Under the pieces are notes generated by a model. That model ran no database searches, was not told where the DNA came from, and saw only the letters and a list, made by a program, of their open reading frames with translations. Of a stretch of 64,000 nt of DNA, positions 35,558 to 44,672 are shown in pieces. A program made the translations under genes and the position numbers. Source of the DNA: Caldicellulosiruptor danielii (lineage in GTDB: Bacteria > Bacillota > Thermoanaerobacteria > Caldicellulosiruptorales > Caldicellulosiruptoraceae); the NCBI RefSeq assembly GCF_034343125.1, contig NZ_CP139957.1, positions 1,201,001 to 1,265,000 of the forward strand. Direction: 5' to 3'. Every line of letters begins with the position of its first letter. The stretch's first letter is position 1.

Positions 35558-36259
35558 ATGAGACTTGACAAGTTTCTGACTCACTGCGGTTTTGGTTCAC
35601 GAAGTCAGGTTAAAAAACTAATAAGAGAAGGAACTGTGACTGTAAATAGGAAACGAGTAGCAAAAGTTGATTTTAAGATTAATCCCGAAGAAGATGTAGT
35701 AGAAGTCGATGGCAGGGTTGTAAAGTTCAGTAGACGGATTTATATCATGATGAACAAACCGAAAGGTTATGTGTGCTCAAATGACGACCCGGCATCACTT
35801 ACAGTGTTCTCACTTATTTCTGATGATTTAAAGTATCGAGATTTGCATACAGTTGGAAGGCTTGACAAAGATGCAGAAGGTCTTTTGATAATTACAGATG
35901 ATGGTGAATATACGCACAGAGTTATCTCACCCAGAAAAAGAATTGAAAAAGAGTATTTAGTAAGGCTTGAAAAAGAGGTGGATGAGGAAAGATTAAAAGA
36001 GTTTGAAAATGGTATTATTTTAGATGATGGTTATAAGACACTTCCTGCGAAATATATTATTATTGATAGTATCACAGTCAAATTGTGTATATATGAAGGT
36101 AAATATCATCAGGTTAAAAGGATGTTCGAAGCAATTGGAAATAAGGTTGTGGACTTAAAACGTCTGAGAATAGGAGGTCTTAATTTAGACAAAAGTCTAA
36201 AACCGGGTGAATACAGGGTGATGAAAGAAGAAGAGGCTTATTTAGTATTTGGTAAGTAA
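35558..36259 (+). CDS. Pseudouridine synthase, RsuA/RluB family
   Basis: A 233-aa enzyme. An S4 RNA-binding domain (MRLDKFLTHCGFGSRSQVKKLI) is followed by the catalytic domain with VGRLDKDAEGLLIITDDGE, where the Asp is the nucleophile, and KYHQVKRMFEAIGNKV. It would make a pseudouridine in rRNA; the site cannot be assigned. The ATG at 35558 lies 2 nt after the upstream stop. Confidence 0.92.
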   Translation: MRLDKFLTHCGFGSRSQVKKLIREGTVTVNRKRVAKVDFKINPEEDVVEVDGRVVKFSRRIYIMMNKPKGYVCSNDDPASLTVFSLISDDLKYRDLHTVGRLDKDAEGLLIITDDGEYTHRVISPRKRIEKEYLVRLEKEVDEERLKEFENGIILDDGYKTLPAKYIIIDSITVKLCIYEGKYHQVKRMFEAIGNKVVDLKRLRIGGLNLDKSLKPGEYRVMKEEEAYLVFGK

Positions 36260-36283
36260 AAAGAGAGGAGAGGAAATTGAAGG

Positions 36284-36868
36284 ATGAAACAGGTTGAGCT
36301 AAAAAATCTTGTTAAGGTTTCAATCTTTGGTGCTTTGGCATTTGTTGTAATGCTTATAGAGTTTCCTTTAGGGATATTTCCGGATTTTTTAAAGCTTGAT
36401 TTTAGTGACTGTGTAGCATTGATAATTTCGTTTGCTCTTGGACCTGCTTGGGGTGTGAGTGTTGAATTTTTGAAAAATGTACTTCATCTGTTTGTTACCA
36501 AAACGGCCGGGATAGGCGAATTTGCTAACTTTATGATTGGCGGCTTTTTTGTGTACATTGCAGGATACATATATGCCAAGAATAGAACTAAAAAAGGTGC
36601 TGCAGTAGCTCTTATTATTTCTACCATTGCATTTTCTTTCTGGGCAGGCTTACTAAATTATTTTGTGCTTCTACCTCTTTACGAAAAAGCTTTGAAATTT
36701 CCAATCTCAGATATAGTAAAAATTGCTGCGAAGGTAAATGCTCTTGTCACAGATAAGATTACATTAATTTTGTTTTCAATAATACCATTTAATTTAGTAA
36801 AAGGTACAATTGTTTCGGTGGTTACTTTTGTCCTTTATAAAAGGTTGTCGAAGATAGTAAAAAGATAG
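36284..36868 (+). CDS. ECF transporter substrate-binding (S) component, RibU-like
   Basis: A 194-aa membrane protein with about six helices. LKLDFSDCVALIISFALGPAWGVSVEFLKNVLHL is typical of riboflavin-specific RibU S components. It would capture riboflavin and work with an energising EcfA/EcfT module encoded elsewhere. Only 24 nt separate it from the pseudouridine synthase, so no FMN riboswitch directly precedes it. GAGAGGAG lies upstream of the ATG. Confidence 0.8.
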   Translation: MKQVELKNLVKVSIFGALAFVVMLIEFPLGIFPDFLKLDFSDCVALIISFALGPAWGVSVEFLKNVLHLFVTKTAGIGEFANFMIGGFFVYIAGYIYAKNRTKKGAAVALIISTIAFSFWAGLLNYFVLLPLYEKALKFPISDIVKIAAKVNALVTDKITLILFSIIPFNLVKGTIVSVVTFVLYKRLSKIVKR

Positions 36869-36880
36869 GAGATGAAGATT

Positions 36881-37231
36881 ATGAGTGTTCATTTTGAAAA
36901 TGAATTTGGAAAGATAGAGATTACCAATGATTGTATTGCTACAATAATTGGACTTTCATGTATGGAAAGCTATGGTGTTGTTGGCATGGCATCAAAGAGT
37001 GTAGCAGACGGGATAGTTACACTTCTTGGCAGGGAAAACTTGCAAAAAGGCATAAAGGTTTTGGCTGAAAACGGTGTTGTCAATGTTGATATTCACATAA
37101 TTGTGGAATACGGCACCAGAATTCCTGTTGTTGCTGAAAATATCAGAGAAAGAGTTTCATATGCTATTGAAAAATACACAGGTTTAAAACCGGGGGCTAT
37201 AAATATCTTTGTAGATGGTATTCGTTTGTAA
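36881..37231 (+). CDS. Asp23/Gls24-family protein (YloU-like)
   Basis: A 116-aa protein of the Asp23 family: GKIEITNDCIATIIGLSCMESYGVVGMA and RVSYAIEKYTGLKPGAINIFVDGI. These small proteins precede the FakA/YloV gene in most Firmicutes; Asp23 is linked to envelope stress, while YloU is uncharacterised. The ATG at 36881 fits AGGAGATG; an in-frame codon at 36872 overlaps this site. Confidence 0.92.
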   Translation: MSVHFENEFGKIEITNDCIATIIGLSCMESYGVVGMASKSVADGIVTLLGRENLQKGIKVLAENGVVNVDIHIIVEYGTRIPVVAENIRERVSYAIEKYTGLKPGAINIFVDGIRL

Positions 37232-37252
37232 CTTGCTGAGGAGGATTGGACT

Positions 37253-38893
37253 ATGAAATTTTTAACTGCAGATGCATTAAAAGATATGTTAAAAGCTGCA
37301 AATAATTATTTAAAATTGCACATAGATAAGATAAACTCTTTAAACGTCTTTCCAGTACCAGACGGTGACACAGGCACCAATATGTCTGCAACTCTTGACA
37401 GCAGCATAAAAGAGATAAACGGGAAAACTTTTGAAAATGTAGACAAACTTATGAGTGCAGTTGCTTTTGGCAGTTTAAAAGGTGCACGCGGGAATTCTGG
37501 AGTGATTCTATCTCAGCTTTTGCGAGGATTTGCCAAAGAGCTAAAAGGCAAAGATGTTATAGATATACCAACATTTGTTGCTTGTTTGAAATCTGCTTCT
37601 GCAAGTGCTTACAAAGCAGTGATGAAACCTACAGAAGGGACTATGCTTACAGTTGCACGTGGGATTGCAGAGGATGTTGAAAAAGAAGTGGCAGAGGGTA
37701 TTGTGAGCGAAATAGAGGATTTGCTGGAAGTATGTGTTATAAGCGGAAAGAAATGGCTTACAAAGACTCCAGAGATGCTTTCTATTTTGAAAGAGGCAAA
37801 TGTAGTTGACAGTGGTGGTATGGGACTTGTCATAATTTTCGAAGGGATGTATAAATTCTTAAAAGAAGGGATGATATTTGAAGAGCCATCACAGCAGGAA
37901 GTTTTTACAGTCCTCACTTTTAAGCCTGAAGATATTAAGTTTACTTACTGTACAGAGTTTTTTATTACCGGTTTGAAAAAGAATATTGAAAAAGAATTTA
38001 AAGAATATCTTGAGACAATTGGTGATTCAATTATTGTAATCCAGGACGGTAACATTCTCAAAACTCACGTTCACACAAATATGCCTGGCAAGGTAATAGA
38101 AAAGGCTTTGAAGTATGGTGAGCTTATAAATATAAAAATTGATAATATGAAATATCAGCACCAGGAGTTTATAAGTAAAAGAGAAAACCCTGATACAGAA
38201 GTTCAAACCCAGGTTGAAGTTATTACAAAAGAATATGGTTTTGTAGCTGTATCACAGGGAGAAGGATTCAATGAAATATTAAAAGGCTTGGGTGTTGATT
38301 TTATAATTGAAGGCGGACAGACTATGAATCCAAGCGCTGAAGACTTTGTAAATGCTATAAAGAATGTACCTGCCAAAAATGTATTTATTTTCCCAAACAA
38401 TAAAAACGTGATTATGTCTGCAGAGCTTTCTTTGCAGCTGGTAAATACAAATAAAAATGTAGTGATTATAAAAACAACCAACATTCCTGAGTGCATTGCT
38501 GCGCTGATAAAGTTTGATTTGAACAAGAGTATTGAAGAAAATATAAAGCTTATGCAAGAGGCTATAGACTCAGTAAAGGTTGTAGAAATAACTCATGCAG
38601 TAAGAGATACAAAAATAAACGGATTTGAGATTGAAAAAGGAGATTTTATAGGGATTTCAAAAAAAGAAATTGTGGCATGCGACAAAGATATGCAAAAAGT
38701 AGCTCTGGCTTGTGTGGAAAAAATTGTTGATTCTACAACCCAGATTTTGAGTATCTACTATGGTAAAGATGTGACCTTGGAAGATATAGAGGTGCTTGTT
38801 AAACACATACAAGAAAGATACCCGAAAATTGACATTGAAAGTTATGATAGTGGAAATGAAATTTATCAATTAATTATTGTGGCAGAGATGTGA
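37253..38893 (+). CDS. fakA: DAK2/DegV-like fatty acid kinase subunit (FakA/YloV)
   Basis: A 546-aa protein. The N-terminal Dak2 ATP-binding domain shows VPDGDTGTNM and LKGARGNSGVILSQLLRGFA; the C-terminal half carries the DegV-like region with NVFIFPNNKNVI. In Staphylococcus, FakA phosphorylates fatty acids bound to FakB, feeding exogenous or recycled fatty acids into lipid synthesis. GAGGAGG precedes the ATG. Followed directly by recG. Confidence 0.9.
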   Translation: MKFLTADALKDMLKAANNYLKLHIDKINSLNVFPVPDGDTGTNMSATLDSSIKEINGKTFENVDKLMSAVAFGSLKGARGNSGVILSQLLRGFAKELKGKDVIDIPTFVACLKSASASAYKAVMKPTEGTMLTVARGIAEDVEKEVAEGIVSEIEDLLEVCVISGKKWLTKTPEMLSILKEANVVDSGGMGLVIIFEGMYKFLKEGMIFEEPSQQEVFTVLTFKPEDIKFTYCTEFFITGLKKNIEKEFKEYLETIGDSIIVIQDGNILKTHVHTNMPGKVIEKALKYGELINIKIDNMKYQHQEFISKRENPDTEVQTQVEVITKEYGFVAVSQGEGFNEILKGLGVDFIIEGGQTMNPSAEDFVNAIKNVPAKNVFIFPNNKNVIMSAELSLQLVNTNKNVVIIKTTNIPECIAALIKFDLNKSIEENIKLMQEAIDSVKVVEITHAVRDTKINGFEIEKGDFIGISKKEIVACDKDMQKVALACVEKIVDSTTQILSIYYGKDVTLEDIEVLVKHIQERYPKIDIESYDSGNEIYQLIIVAEM

Positions 38894-38900
38894 TGAAAAG

Positions 38901-40940
38901 ATGAATGTTCTTGAAAAAGATATTAGATATTTGAAAGGTGTGGGCGAAAACAGAGAAAAACTGTTTAGGAAGCTGGGTATAAAAAAAGCCGAGGATTTAC
39001 TCTGGCACATACCACGAAAATATCTTGATTATAGTAGGCTAAAGAAAATACGAGAGCTTTGCGATGGTGAGATAGAGTCATTTGTTGCAAAGGTTGCTGG
39101 TAAGCCTGTGGAGATAGAAACAAAGTCAGTAAAGATAATAAAAATTCCTGTTGAAGATAGTACAGGCGTTGTTACAACAGTATGGTTTAACCAGGACTAT
39201 ATAAAAAATGTTTTGAAAGAAGGAGAGATATTCTGCTTTTCTGGGAAGATTGAAAGAAAAGGTTTTTATATTGAGGTCAAAAATCCTGAATTTGAGAAAT
39301 ATGACCAACATCTTCTTCATACAGGCAGGATTGTTCCTGTATACAATTCTACAGAAGGTCTTTCTCAAAAGGTAATTAGAAATATCGTGGACAATCTTCT
39401 ACAGCAAGTTAATGGAATGCTTATAGATATTATTCCGCCTTATATAAGGCAAAAATATAATTTAAGGGATATCAATTTTGCAATAAAAAATATTCATTTT
39501 CCAGAAAACAAATTGAGCTTAGAACTTGCAAGGAAAAGGCTTGTGTTTGAAGAATTTTATCTTCTTCAGCTTTCCCTTTTGCTTCTAAAAGAAAACATAG
39601 AAAAAAACGAAGGAATAAAAATTGAAAATGCACAAAGTAGCTTGAAAGAATTTGAAAAGCTTCTTCCGTTTGAGTTGACCGAGGCACAAAAAAGAGTGCT
39701 ATCAGAGATTGCACAGGATTTAGAGAGTACAAAACAGATGAACAGGCTTATCCAAGGCGATGTTGGTTGCGGAAAGACGGTTGTAGCTTTGGCAAGCGCA
39801 TATGCAACAATAAAGGCTGGATATCAGGTTGCACTGATGGCACCAACCGAGGTTTTGGCTTTGCAGCATTATAACGAATGTAAGAAGTACTTTAGTAATA
39901 AATTCAATGTAAGACTTCTAATTGGGTCAACTCCAAAAAAAGAAAAGGAAATAATCTTAAAAGAGCTTGAACATGGACTTTGCAAAATGATCATTGGAAC
40001 CCATGCACTTATCCAAGATGAGGTAAAGTTTAAAAACCTTGGTTTAGCGATCACTGATGAACAGCACAGGTTTGGAGTTATCCAAAGAGTAGAACTCACA
40101 AAAAAAGGAAGTTCACCAAACATTCTTGTTATGACAGCAACTCCAATACCTCGAACTTTGAGTTTGGTTTTATATGGAGACCTTGATATTTCTATTATTG
40201 ACCAACTACCTCCCGGCAGAAAAAAAATTTTGACATACGCTGTTGATGAGAGTTTTCGCCAACGGGTGTACAATTTCATAAAAAAACAGTTAGATGAGGG
40301 AAGACAGGTTTATTGGATATGTCCTCTGATTGAAGAGTCAGAAACTTTGAATGCTAAATCGGCAGTTGAATTTGCGAAATCCTTAAAAGAAGGATTTTTT
40401 AATGACTACAATGTGGGTTGCTTGCACGGGAAGCTTTCTGCAAAAGAGAGAGACAAAATCTTAAATGATTTTAAAGATGGACACATTCAAATATTAGTTT
40501 CAACCACAGTTGTTGAGGTTGGAATAAACGTTCCAAATGCCACAGTGATGGTGATTGAGAACGCTGAGAGATTTGGACTTGCCCAGCTGCATCAGCTAAG
40601 GGGGCGAGTTGGCAGAGGTGAGCACCAATCGTATTGTATTTTGTTTAATCAAAGTGATTCAGAGATTGCCAAAAAAAGGATGATAGCTATATCCAGAAGT
40701 CAGAACGGATTTGAAATTGCTGAAATGGATTTAAAACTTCGAGGTCCTGGTGATTTGTTTGGGACAAAACAGCATGGTATCATGAACTTTAAAGTAGCCG
40801 ATATCATAAATGATATGGATATTTTAAAGCAAGCAAGAATTGCCGCAGAAGAGACGATTAGACTCAATCTTGTTGATAACAAACTTTTAGAGAAAATCAA
40901 CAAACAGTTTTACAATAATATAGAAAATATTGGCCTTTAA
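38901..40940 (+). CDS. recG: ATP-dependent DNA helicase RecG
   Basis: A 679-aa helicase that remodels stalled replication forks and Holliday junctions. A wedge/OB domain (residues 50-150) precedes the helicase core: QGDVGCGKTVVA (Walker A), DEQHRFG (DExH-type box), MTATPIPRT, and the C-terminal QLRGRVGRG. The ATG at 38901 starts 7 nt after the fakA stop; the ribosome site is weak (GATGAAAAG), and coupling to fakA is likely. Confidence 0.96.
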   Translation: MNVLEKDIRYLKGVGENREKLFRKLGIKKAEDLLWHIPRKYLDYSRLKKIRELCDGEIESFVAKVAGKPVEIETKSVKIIKIPVEDSTGVVTTVWFNQDYIKNVLKEGEIFCFSGKIERKGFYIEVKNPEFEKYDQHLLHTGRIVPVYNSTEGLSQKVIRNIVDNLLQQVNGMLIDIIPPYIRQKYNLRDINFAIKNIHFPENKLSLELARKRLVFEEFYLLQLSLLLLKENIEKNEGIKIENAQSSLKEFEKLLPFELTEAQKRVLSEIAQDLESTKQMNRLIQGDVGCGKTVVALASAYATIKAGYQVALMAPTEVLALQHYNECKKYFSNKFNVRLLIGSTPKKEKEIILKELEHGLCKMIIGTHALIQDEVKFKNLGLAITDEQHRFGVIQRVELTKKGSSPNILVMTATPIPRTLSLVLYGDLDISIIDQLPPGRKKILTYAVDESFRQRVYNFIKKQLDEGRQVYWICPLIEESETLNAKSAVEFAKSLKEGFFNDYNVGCLHGKLSAKERDKILNDFKDGHIQILVSTTVVEVGINVPNATVMVIENAERFGLAQLHQLRGRVGRGEHQSYCILFNQSDSEIAKKRMIAISRSQNGFEIAEMDLKLRGPGDLFGTKQHGIMNFKVADIINDMDILKQARIAAEETIRLNLVDNKLLEKINKQFYNNIENIGL

Positions 40941-40958
40941 CCCTTTTCAAAAATTTCT

Positions 40959-40967
40959 TGTTATAAT
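40959..40967 (+). promoter_or_regulatory. Extended -10 promoter of the SASP gene
   Basis: TGTTATAAT is a perfect extended -10 element 70 nt before the SASP start. The -35 is poor. A CATATTA (40984-40990) resembling a sigma-G -10 lies nearby, but no well-spaced sigma-G -35 was found. Confidence 0.45.
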
Positions 40968-41037
40968 GTTTTTAAAAAGAGAGCATATTAAATAGTGAAA
41001 AAGAAAAGACTCAAACAAAAAAAGGGGGTTGAAGGCC

Positions 41038-41235
41038 ATGGCAAGAAATAGAAAGCTTGTACCGGAAGCAACAAAGGCTCTTGACCAGTTAAAAGCAGAG
41101 GTAGCAAGCTCAATTGGTGTTCCGTTGAAACCAGGTTACAATGGTGATTTGACAGCAAAACAGGCAGGTTCAATTGGTGGTTATATGGTAAAAAGAATGA
41201 TTCAGGATTATGAAAATAGAGCAGCAGGTAAATAA
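41038..41235 (+). CDS. Alpha/beta-type small acid-soluble spore protein
   Basis: A 65-aa protein with both SASP signatures: KAEVASSIGVPLKPGYNGDLTAKQAGSIGGYMVKRMI corresponds to the EIA-ELGV and GG-MV(K/R)RM(I/V) regions, split here only by normal family variation. In spore formers these coat and protect DNA in the spore, and the EIA-E site is cut by the GPR protease. The ATG at 41038 follows a G-rich site (AGGGGG). A single-gene unit with its own promoter and terminator. Confidence 0.93.
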   Translation: MARNRKLVPEATKALDQLKAEVASSIGVPLKPGYNGDLTAKQAGSIGGYMVKRMIQDYENRAAGK

Positions 41236-41258
41236 CCCTGCGAGGTGTTTAAAATTAC

Positions 41259-41302
41259 CAACAACGAAGGGACTTTTTGAGTCTCTTCGTTGTTGTTTTT
41301 TT
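41259..41302 (+). terminator. Rho-independent terminator of the SASP gene
   Basis: CAACAACGAAGGGACT (41259-41274) pairs with AGTCTCTTCGTTGTTG (41280-41295) with one G-U and a short loop, followed by seven Ts (41296-41302). Confidence 0.92.
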
Positions 41303-41357
41303 AGAGGGATTTTTATATAATCAATATATAAACAAATTGTAAGAAGTTGCTTAAAAG

Positions 41358-41912
41358 ATGAGGGTTATAAGTGGCCAGCAAAAAGGTAGAAAATTAAAAA
41401 GTGCAAATATTGAAGGGTTAAGACCTACATCAGATAGAGTAAAAGAAGCTATTTTTAATATGATAGCACCTTTTTTGAATGAAAAGCTTATTGTAGCTGA
41501 TTTTTTTGCAGGGACGGGAAGTGTGGGGATTGAATTTTTATCGCGTGGTGTGAAAGAAGTTGTATTTGTTGAAAAAGATGTTAGGTGCATTAATCTAATA
41601 AAGGAAAACCTTAAAAATTTGGATTTGTTAAAAAGGGCGAAGATAATAAAAGGTGATGTAATAAGATTTTTGAAGTCTAAAAACTGTCCAATATTTGATA
41701 TTATATTCTTAGACCCTCCATACAAGTCTGGTTATGCAAAAGAATGTATTTCTGAAATAATAGAAAATAATAGAATCAATGAAAATGGTCTTATAATTGT
41801 TGAATCTAATTTAGAGTTTCGGTACGAAGATGAAAACATTTCTATTTTGAGAGAGAGAGAATATGGTGATACTAAGATCACAATATTCTGTTTTGGGGGT
41901 AAGAAAAGTTGA
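41358..41912 (+). CDS. rsmD: 16S rRNA (guanine(966)-N(2))-methyltransferase
   Basis: A 184-aa methyltransferase. [48 protein letters not shown] (SAM site) and [11 protein letters not shown] (catalytic DPPY) are diagnostic for RsmD. It shares overlapping stop/start codons with coaD, the usual Firmicute arrangement. Confidence 0.95.
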   Translation: MRVISGQQKGRKLKSANIEGLRPTSDRVKEAIFNMIAPFLNEKLIVADFFAGTGSVGIEFLSRGVKEVVFVEKDVRCINLIKENLKNLDLLKRAKIIKGDVIRFLKSKNCPIFDIIFLDPPYKSGYAKECISEIIENNRINENGLIIVESNLEFRYEDENISILREREYGDTKITIFCFGGKKS

Positions 41913-42415
41913 AGATAGGAGTATATCCGGGAAGTTTTGACCCTGTTACAAATGGTCACCTTGATATAATTGAAAGGGCTTCGAAAATTTTTGATAAATT
42001 AATTGTGGCTGTTCTGGTCAATCCAAATAAAACTCCTGTGTTTGACATTGAAGAGAGGGTTGAACTTTTAAAAGAGACAACAGAGCATCTGCCGAATGTT
42101 GAGGTAAAAGCTTTTAAAGGTCTTTTAATTGATTTTATGAAACAGGAAAATGCCAAGGTCATAGTAAAGGGATTGAGGGCAGTGTCCGACTTTGAATATG
42201 AATTTCAGATGGCACTTTTGAACAAAAAACTTGAACCTTCGATTGAAACAATCTTTATGATGACAAATAGCAAGTATTCATACCTCAGTTCAAGCATGGT
42301 CAAAGAAGTTGCAAGATTTGGCGGATGCATAGAAGACTTAGTTCCTGAAAAGATTGCTAAAAAGGTAATGAAAAAATTGAATAAGAAATATGCAGAAACG
42401 GAGGAAAATAAGTGA
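41909..42415 (+). CDS. coaD: Phosphopantetheine adenylyltransferase
   Basis: A 168-aa enzyme making dephospho-CoA from ATP and 4'-phosphopantetheine. [21 protein letters not shown] contains the T/HxGH motif (TNGH), and [19 protein letters not shown] the second nucleotide motif. The start is a TTG overlapping the rsmD stop (TTGA), with GGGGGT upstream. Confidence 0.96.
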   Translation: MKIGVYPGSFDPVTNGHLDIIERASKIFDKLIVAVLVNPNKTPVFDIEERVELLKETTEHLPNVEVKAFKGLLIDFMKQENAKVIVKGLRAVSDFEYEFQMALLNKKLEPSIETIFMMTNSKYSYLSSSMVKEVARFGGCIEDLVPEKIAKKVMKKLNKKYAETEENK

Positions 42416-42873
42416 TGGGTGAGCTGAGCATATTAGAGCTTTTAGAGAGAATGGAGGAAATAATAGAAAATAGCAAATCAATACCATTTACATCAAAGGT
42501 CATGGTGGAAAAGGATGAGCTTTTAGAGATAATAAAAGAAATAAGGCTTTTGCTGCCGCAGGAACTTTCTCAAGTCAAGTGGGCAAAAGAAGAGAGGAAG
42601 AAGATTTTAGAGAGAGCTCAAAAGGAAGCAGAAGCAATCATAAATGATGCGGAGAGCAAGGTAAAAGGTCTTGTGGATGAGACAGAGATTGTCAAATTGG
42701 CAGAGAAGAGGGCAGAGGAGATTATCCAAAAAGCAAAAGAACATGCAAAAGAATATAGACTCATGGCCCAAAGTTATACCATCGAGCTTTTAGAGCAAAC
42801 AAAGAAGACTATTGAAGATATTGTAAAAGAACTAAATGATAATATTGACCAAATAAGACAGAAAAACTCATAG
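42415..42873 (+). CDS. Coiled-coil protein of unknown function downstream of coaD
   Basis: A 152-aa charged helical protein. Residues 55-130 are rich in Glu/Lys/Ala with heptad spacing (ERAQKEAEAIINDAESKVKG, then AEKRAEEIIQKAKEHAKEY), like the stalk of ATP synthase b subunits or DivIVA-type proteins. There is no membrane helix. The N-terminus (LSILELLERMEEIIENSKSI) may be a docking segment. A gene like this lies between coaD and ylbJ in many Firmicutes. It overlaps coaD (TGATG) and its 3' end overlaps the convergent ylbJ by 6 nt. Confidence 0.75.
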   Translation: MGELSILELLERMEEIIENSKSIPFTSKVMVEKDELLEIIKEIRLLLPQELSQVKWAKEERKKILERAQKEAEAIINDAESKVKGLVDETEIVKLAEKRAEEIIQKAKEHAKEYRLMAQSYTIELLEQTKKTIEDIVKELNDNIDQIRQKNS

Positions 42874-43845
42874 TGGTATAATTATTAGAAACACACAAAT
42901 GATAGCTGTAGCTAAAGCACAATGAATCAATTTTCCAATGATATAGGGGAAAGATTGCAAACCTGCTGTGCTCAAAAAGGATATGGTTTGAAAGTGTACA
43001 CTAAGTCCGCCCCAGGAAATAATAAGCTCAGATGCTATCAATTTTTGCCAGACAGGAAAAGAGTTTGTATTAATTTGCACACTACCATTTGTTATTTCAA
43101 ACAAGCCATATAAAAGTCCCTTTATGAGAATATCATCTGCACCTGTAAATCTGAAGAGGCTACATATTGAATGATAAATTTTGAAATATTCGAGGACGTT
43201 ATTCAAGTTGAAAAAGAGAGTTATAAAACCGCCTATAATGAGTATGGACTCAACTGAGTCTTTGACTGATTTTGATAGAACCTTTCCAATATCAAAATTC
43301 AAAAGTTTGTAATGTGTGGAAGTTGACGGTATATCACTTTGTGCAAGCCGAGAAGTACACAAAGCTATTGTCAGGCTTGCGAGTATATGAGCAAAAAAAA
43401 GCATATATCCATACTTTTTAGAGCTAAGCAGATTAATTCCAACCGTTCCAATAATATAAAGAGGACCAGAGTTATTTACAAAATAAAGGAGCCTTACAGC
43501 TTCGGTTTTACTGATTAATTTTTGGCTATATAGGTTACATACCATCTTGCTACCGACTGGATATCCTGTTAACATTCCTATTATCATTGCTAAAAGTCCA
43601 TTTGATGAAAGTTTGAATATCTTTTTGGAGGGCAAAAAGAAGATATTTGAAAGATAGTTTATAAGTTTTGATTCGATAACTACGTTTATAACCAAAAAGT
43701 ATGGGAAAAGAGAAGGCAGGACTTTTTCCCACCATATGAATGCTGATTTAGTTGTTGACTGAATAATAAGTTGAGGATTTAAAAACATAGAAAAAAAATA
43801 AAGTATACATAATATTATTACGGTAAAGTTAAATATCTCTCTCAA
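42868..43845 (-). CDS. ylbJ: YlbJ-like sporulation integral membrane protein
   Basis: A 325-aa membrane protein with about eight helices. WWEKVLPSLFPYFLVINVV, GMLTGYPVGSKMV and VNNSGPLYIIGTVG match YlbJ, a membrane protein needed for sporulation in Bacillus and related to nucleoside-transporter-like folds. The frame is open to 43950, but that would overlap the divergent patatin gene. GGAG followed by 8 nt and a TTG at 43845 gives the best start (MREIFNFTVII). Confidence 0.88.
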   Translation of the reverse strand: MREIFNFTVIILCILYFFSMFLNPQLIIQSTTKSAFIWWEKVLPSLFPYFLVINVVIESKLINYLSNIFFLPSKKIFKLSSNGLLAMIIGMLTGYPVGSKMVCNLYSQKLISKTEAVRLLYFVNNSGPLYIIGTVGINLLSSKKYGYMLFFAHILASLTIALCTSRLAQSDIPSTSTHYKLLNFDIGKVLSKSVKDSVESILIIGGFITLFFNLNNVLEYFKIYHSICSLFRFTGADDILIKGLLYGLFEITNGSVQINTNSFPVWQKLIASELIISWGGLSVHFQTISFLSTAGLQSFPYIIGKLIHCALATAIICVFLIIIPL

Positions 43846-43913
43846 GTACTCTGCTCCAATACATATTTTGGATAGTATTCTACTTAAAATATTATTACTG
43901 TATGGAGGATAAA

Positions 43914-44672
43914 ATGAAAAAAATTTCGCTTGCGCTTGGTTCTGGTGCAATGAGAGGGTTTGCGCACATAGGGGTTATTGATGTTCTGGAAAAAGAATTT
44001 AAATTTGAAGCTTTTTCGGGCTCAAGCATTGGTGCTGTGATAGGCGCATTTTACTGTCTGGGGTACGACCTTGGTCTTATATATAAGGTAGCAAAGCAAA
44101 TAAGAAATGATATACTCATAGATTTTAAAGTAAGAAAAAATGCTCTCATTTCAGGTAAAAATATAGAAGAGATTTTAAAGCTTTTTTTGAGAGATAAAAG
44201 GTTTTCTGATTTGAAATATCCGTTTTATGTTGTTGCAACAGACCTTTTAAAGGGTGAACAGATAGTCTTCAGTGAGGGAAGTTTATATGATGCTGTGAGA
44301 AGCAGCATATCTATTCCGGGGGTTCTTCCACCATATAAAATAGGGGATACTGTGCTGGTTGATGGAGCGGTAGTAGACAAAGTGCCGGGAAAGGTCTTGA
44401 GAGAAAACGGTTGTGAATTTGTAATTGGAGTTGATATTTCAGGCAAAGGCTTGCTCAAAGAACCTAGGAATATTTTGGAGATGATAATGACCACAATTGA
44501 TATCATGGGAGAGGAGATATTCAGACTAAAACAAGGATATCTTGATTATCTTATAAAGATTAATCTTGAGGATATAAGTCCATATACCCTTGCTGATGTA
44601 GAAAAGGCGTATCAAAGAGGGAAAAAAAGGGCAGAAGAGGAGTTAGAGAACTTAAAGAATTTAGCTTCTTGA
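43914..44672 (+). CDS. Patatin-like phospholipase family protein
   Basis: A 252-aa serine hydrolase fold. LGSGAMRGFAHIG is the oxyanion loop, GSSIG (G-x-S-x-G) holds the nucleophile, and VDGAVVDKVP supplies the catalytic Asp (DGA). Substrate unknown; bacterial relatives include RssA. ATG 43914 follows GGAGG at 43904-43908, and an ATG at 43902 overlaps this site. It is divergent from ylbJ with only 68 nt between, and its 3' end overlaps tmcAL by 12 nt. Confidence 0.92.
   Translation: MKKISLALGSGAMRGFAHIGVIDVLEKEFKFEAFSGSSIGAVIGAFYCLGYDLGLIYKVAKQIRNDILIDFKVRKNALISGKNIEEILKLFLRDKRFSDLKYPFYVVATDLLKGEQIVFSEGSLYDAVRSSISIPGVLPPYKIGDTVLVDGAVVDKVPGKVLRENGCEFVIGVDISGKGLLKEPRNILEMIMTTIDIMGEEIFRLKQGYLDYLIKINLEDISPYTLADVEKAYQRGKKRAEEELENLKNLAS

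Noticed and set aside
36260..36283. FMN riboswitch before the RibU-like gene
   Set aside because: The gap is only 24 nt, far too short for a riboswitch.
40960..40990. Sigma-G promoter for the SASP gene
   Set aside because: CATATTA resembles a sigma-G -10, but the expected -35 is not at the right spacing; the TGTTATAAT element is better.
42922..43113. Small + strand frame inside ylbJ
   Set aside because: Antisense to ylbJ, with no ribosome site and no recognisable features.
43846..43950. Longer N-terminus for ylbJ
   Set aside because: It would overlap the divergent patatin start and its ribosome site; the GGAG-TTG at 43845 gives a normal membrane-protein N-terminus.
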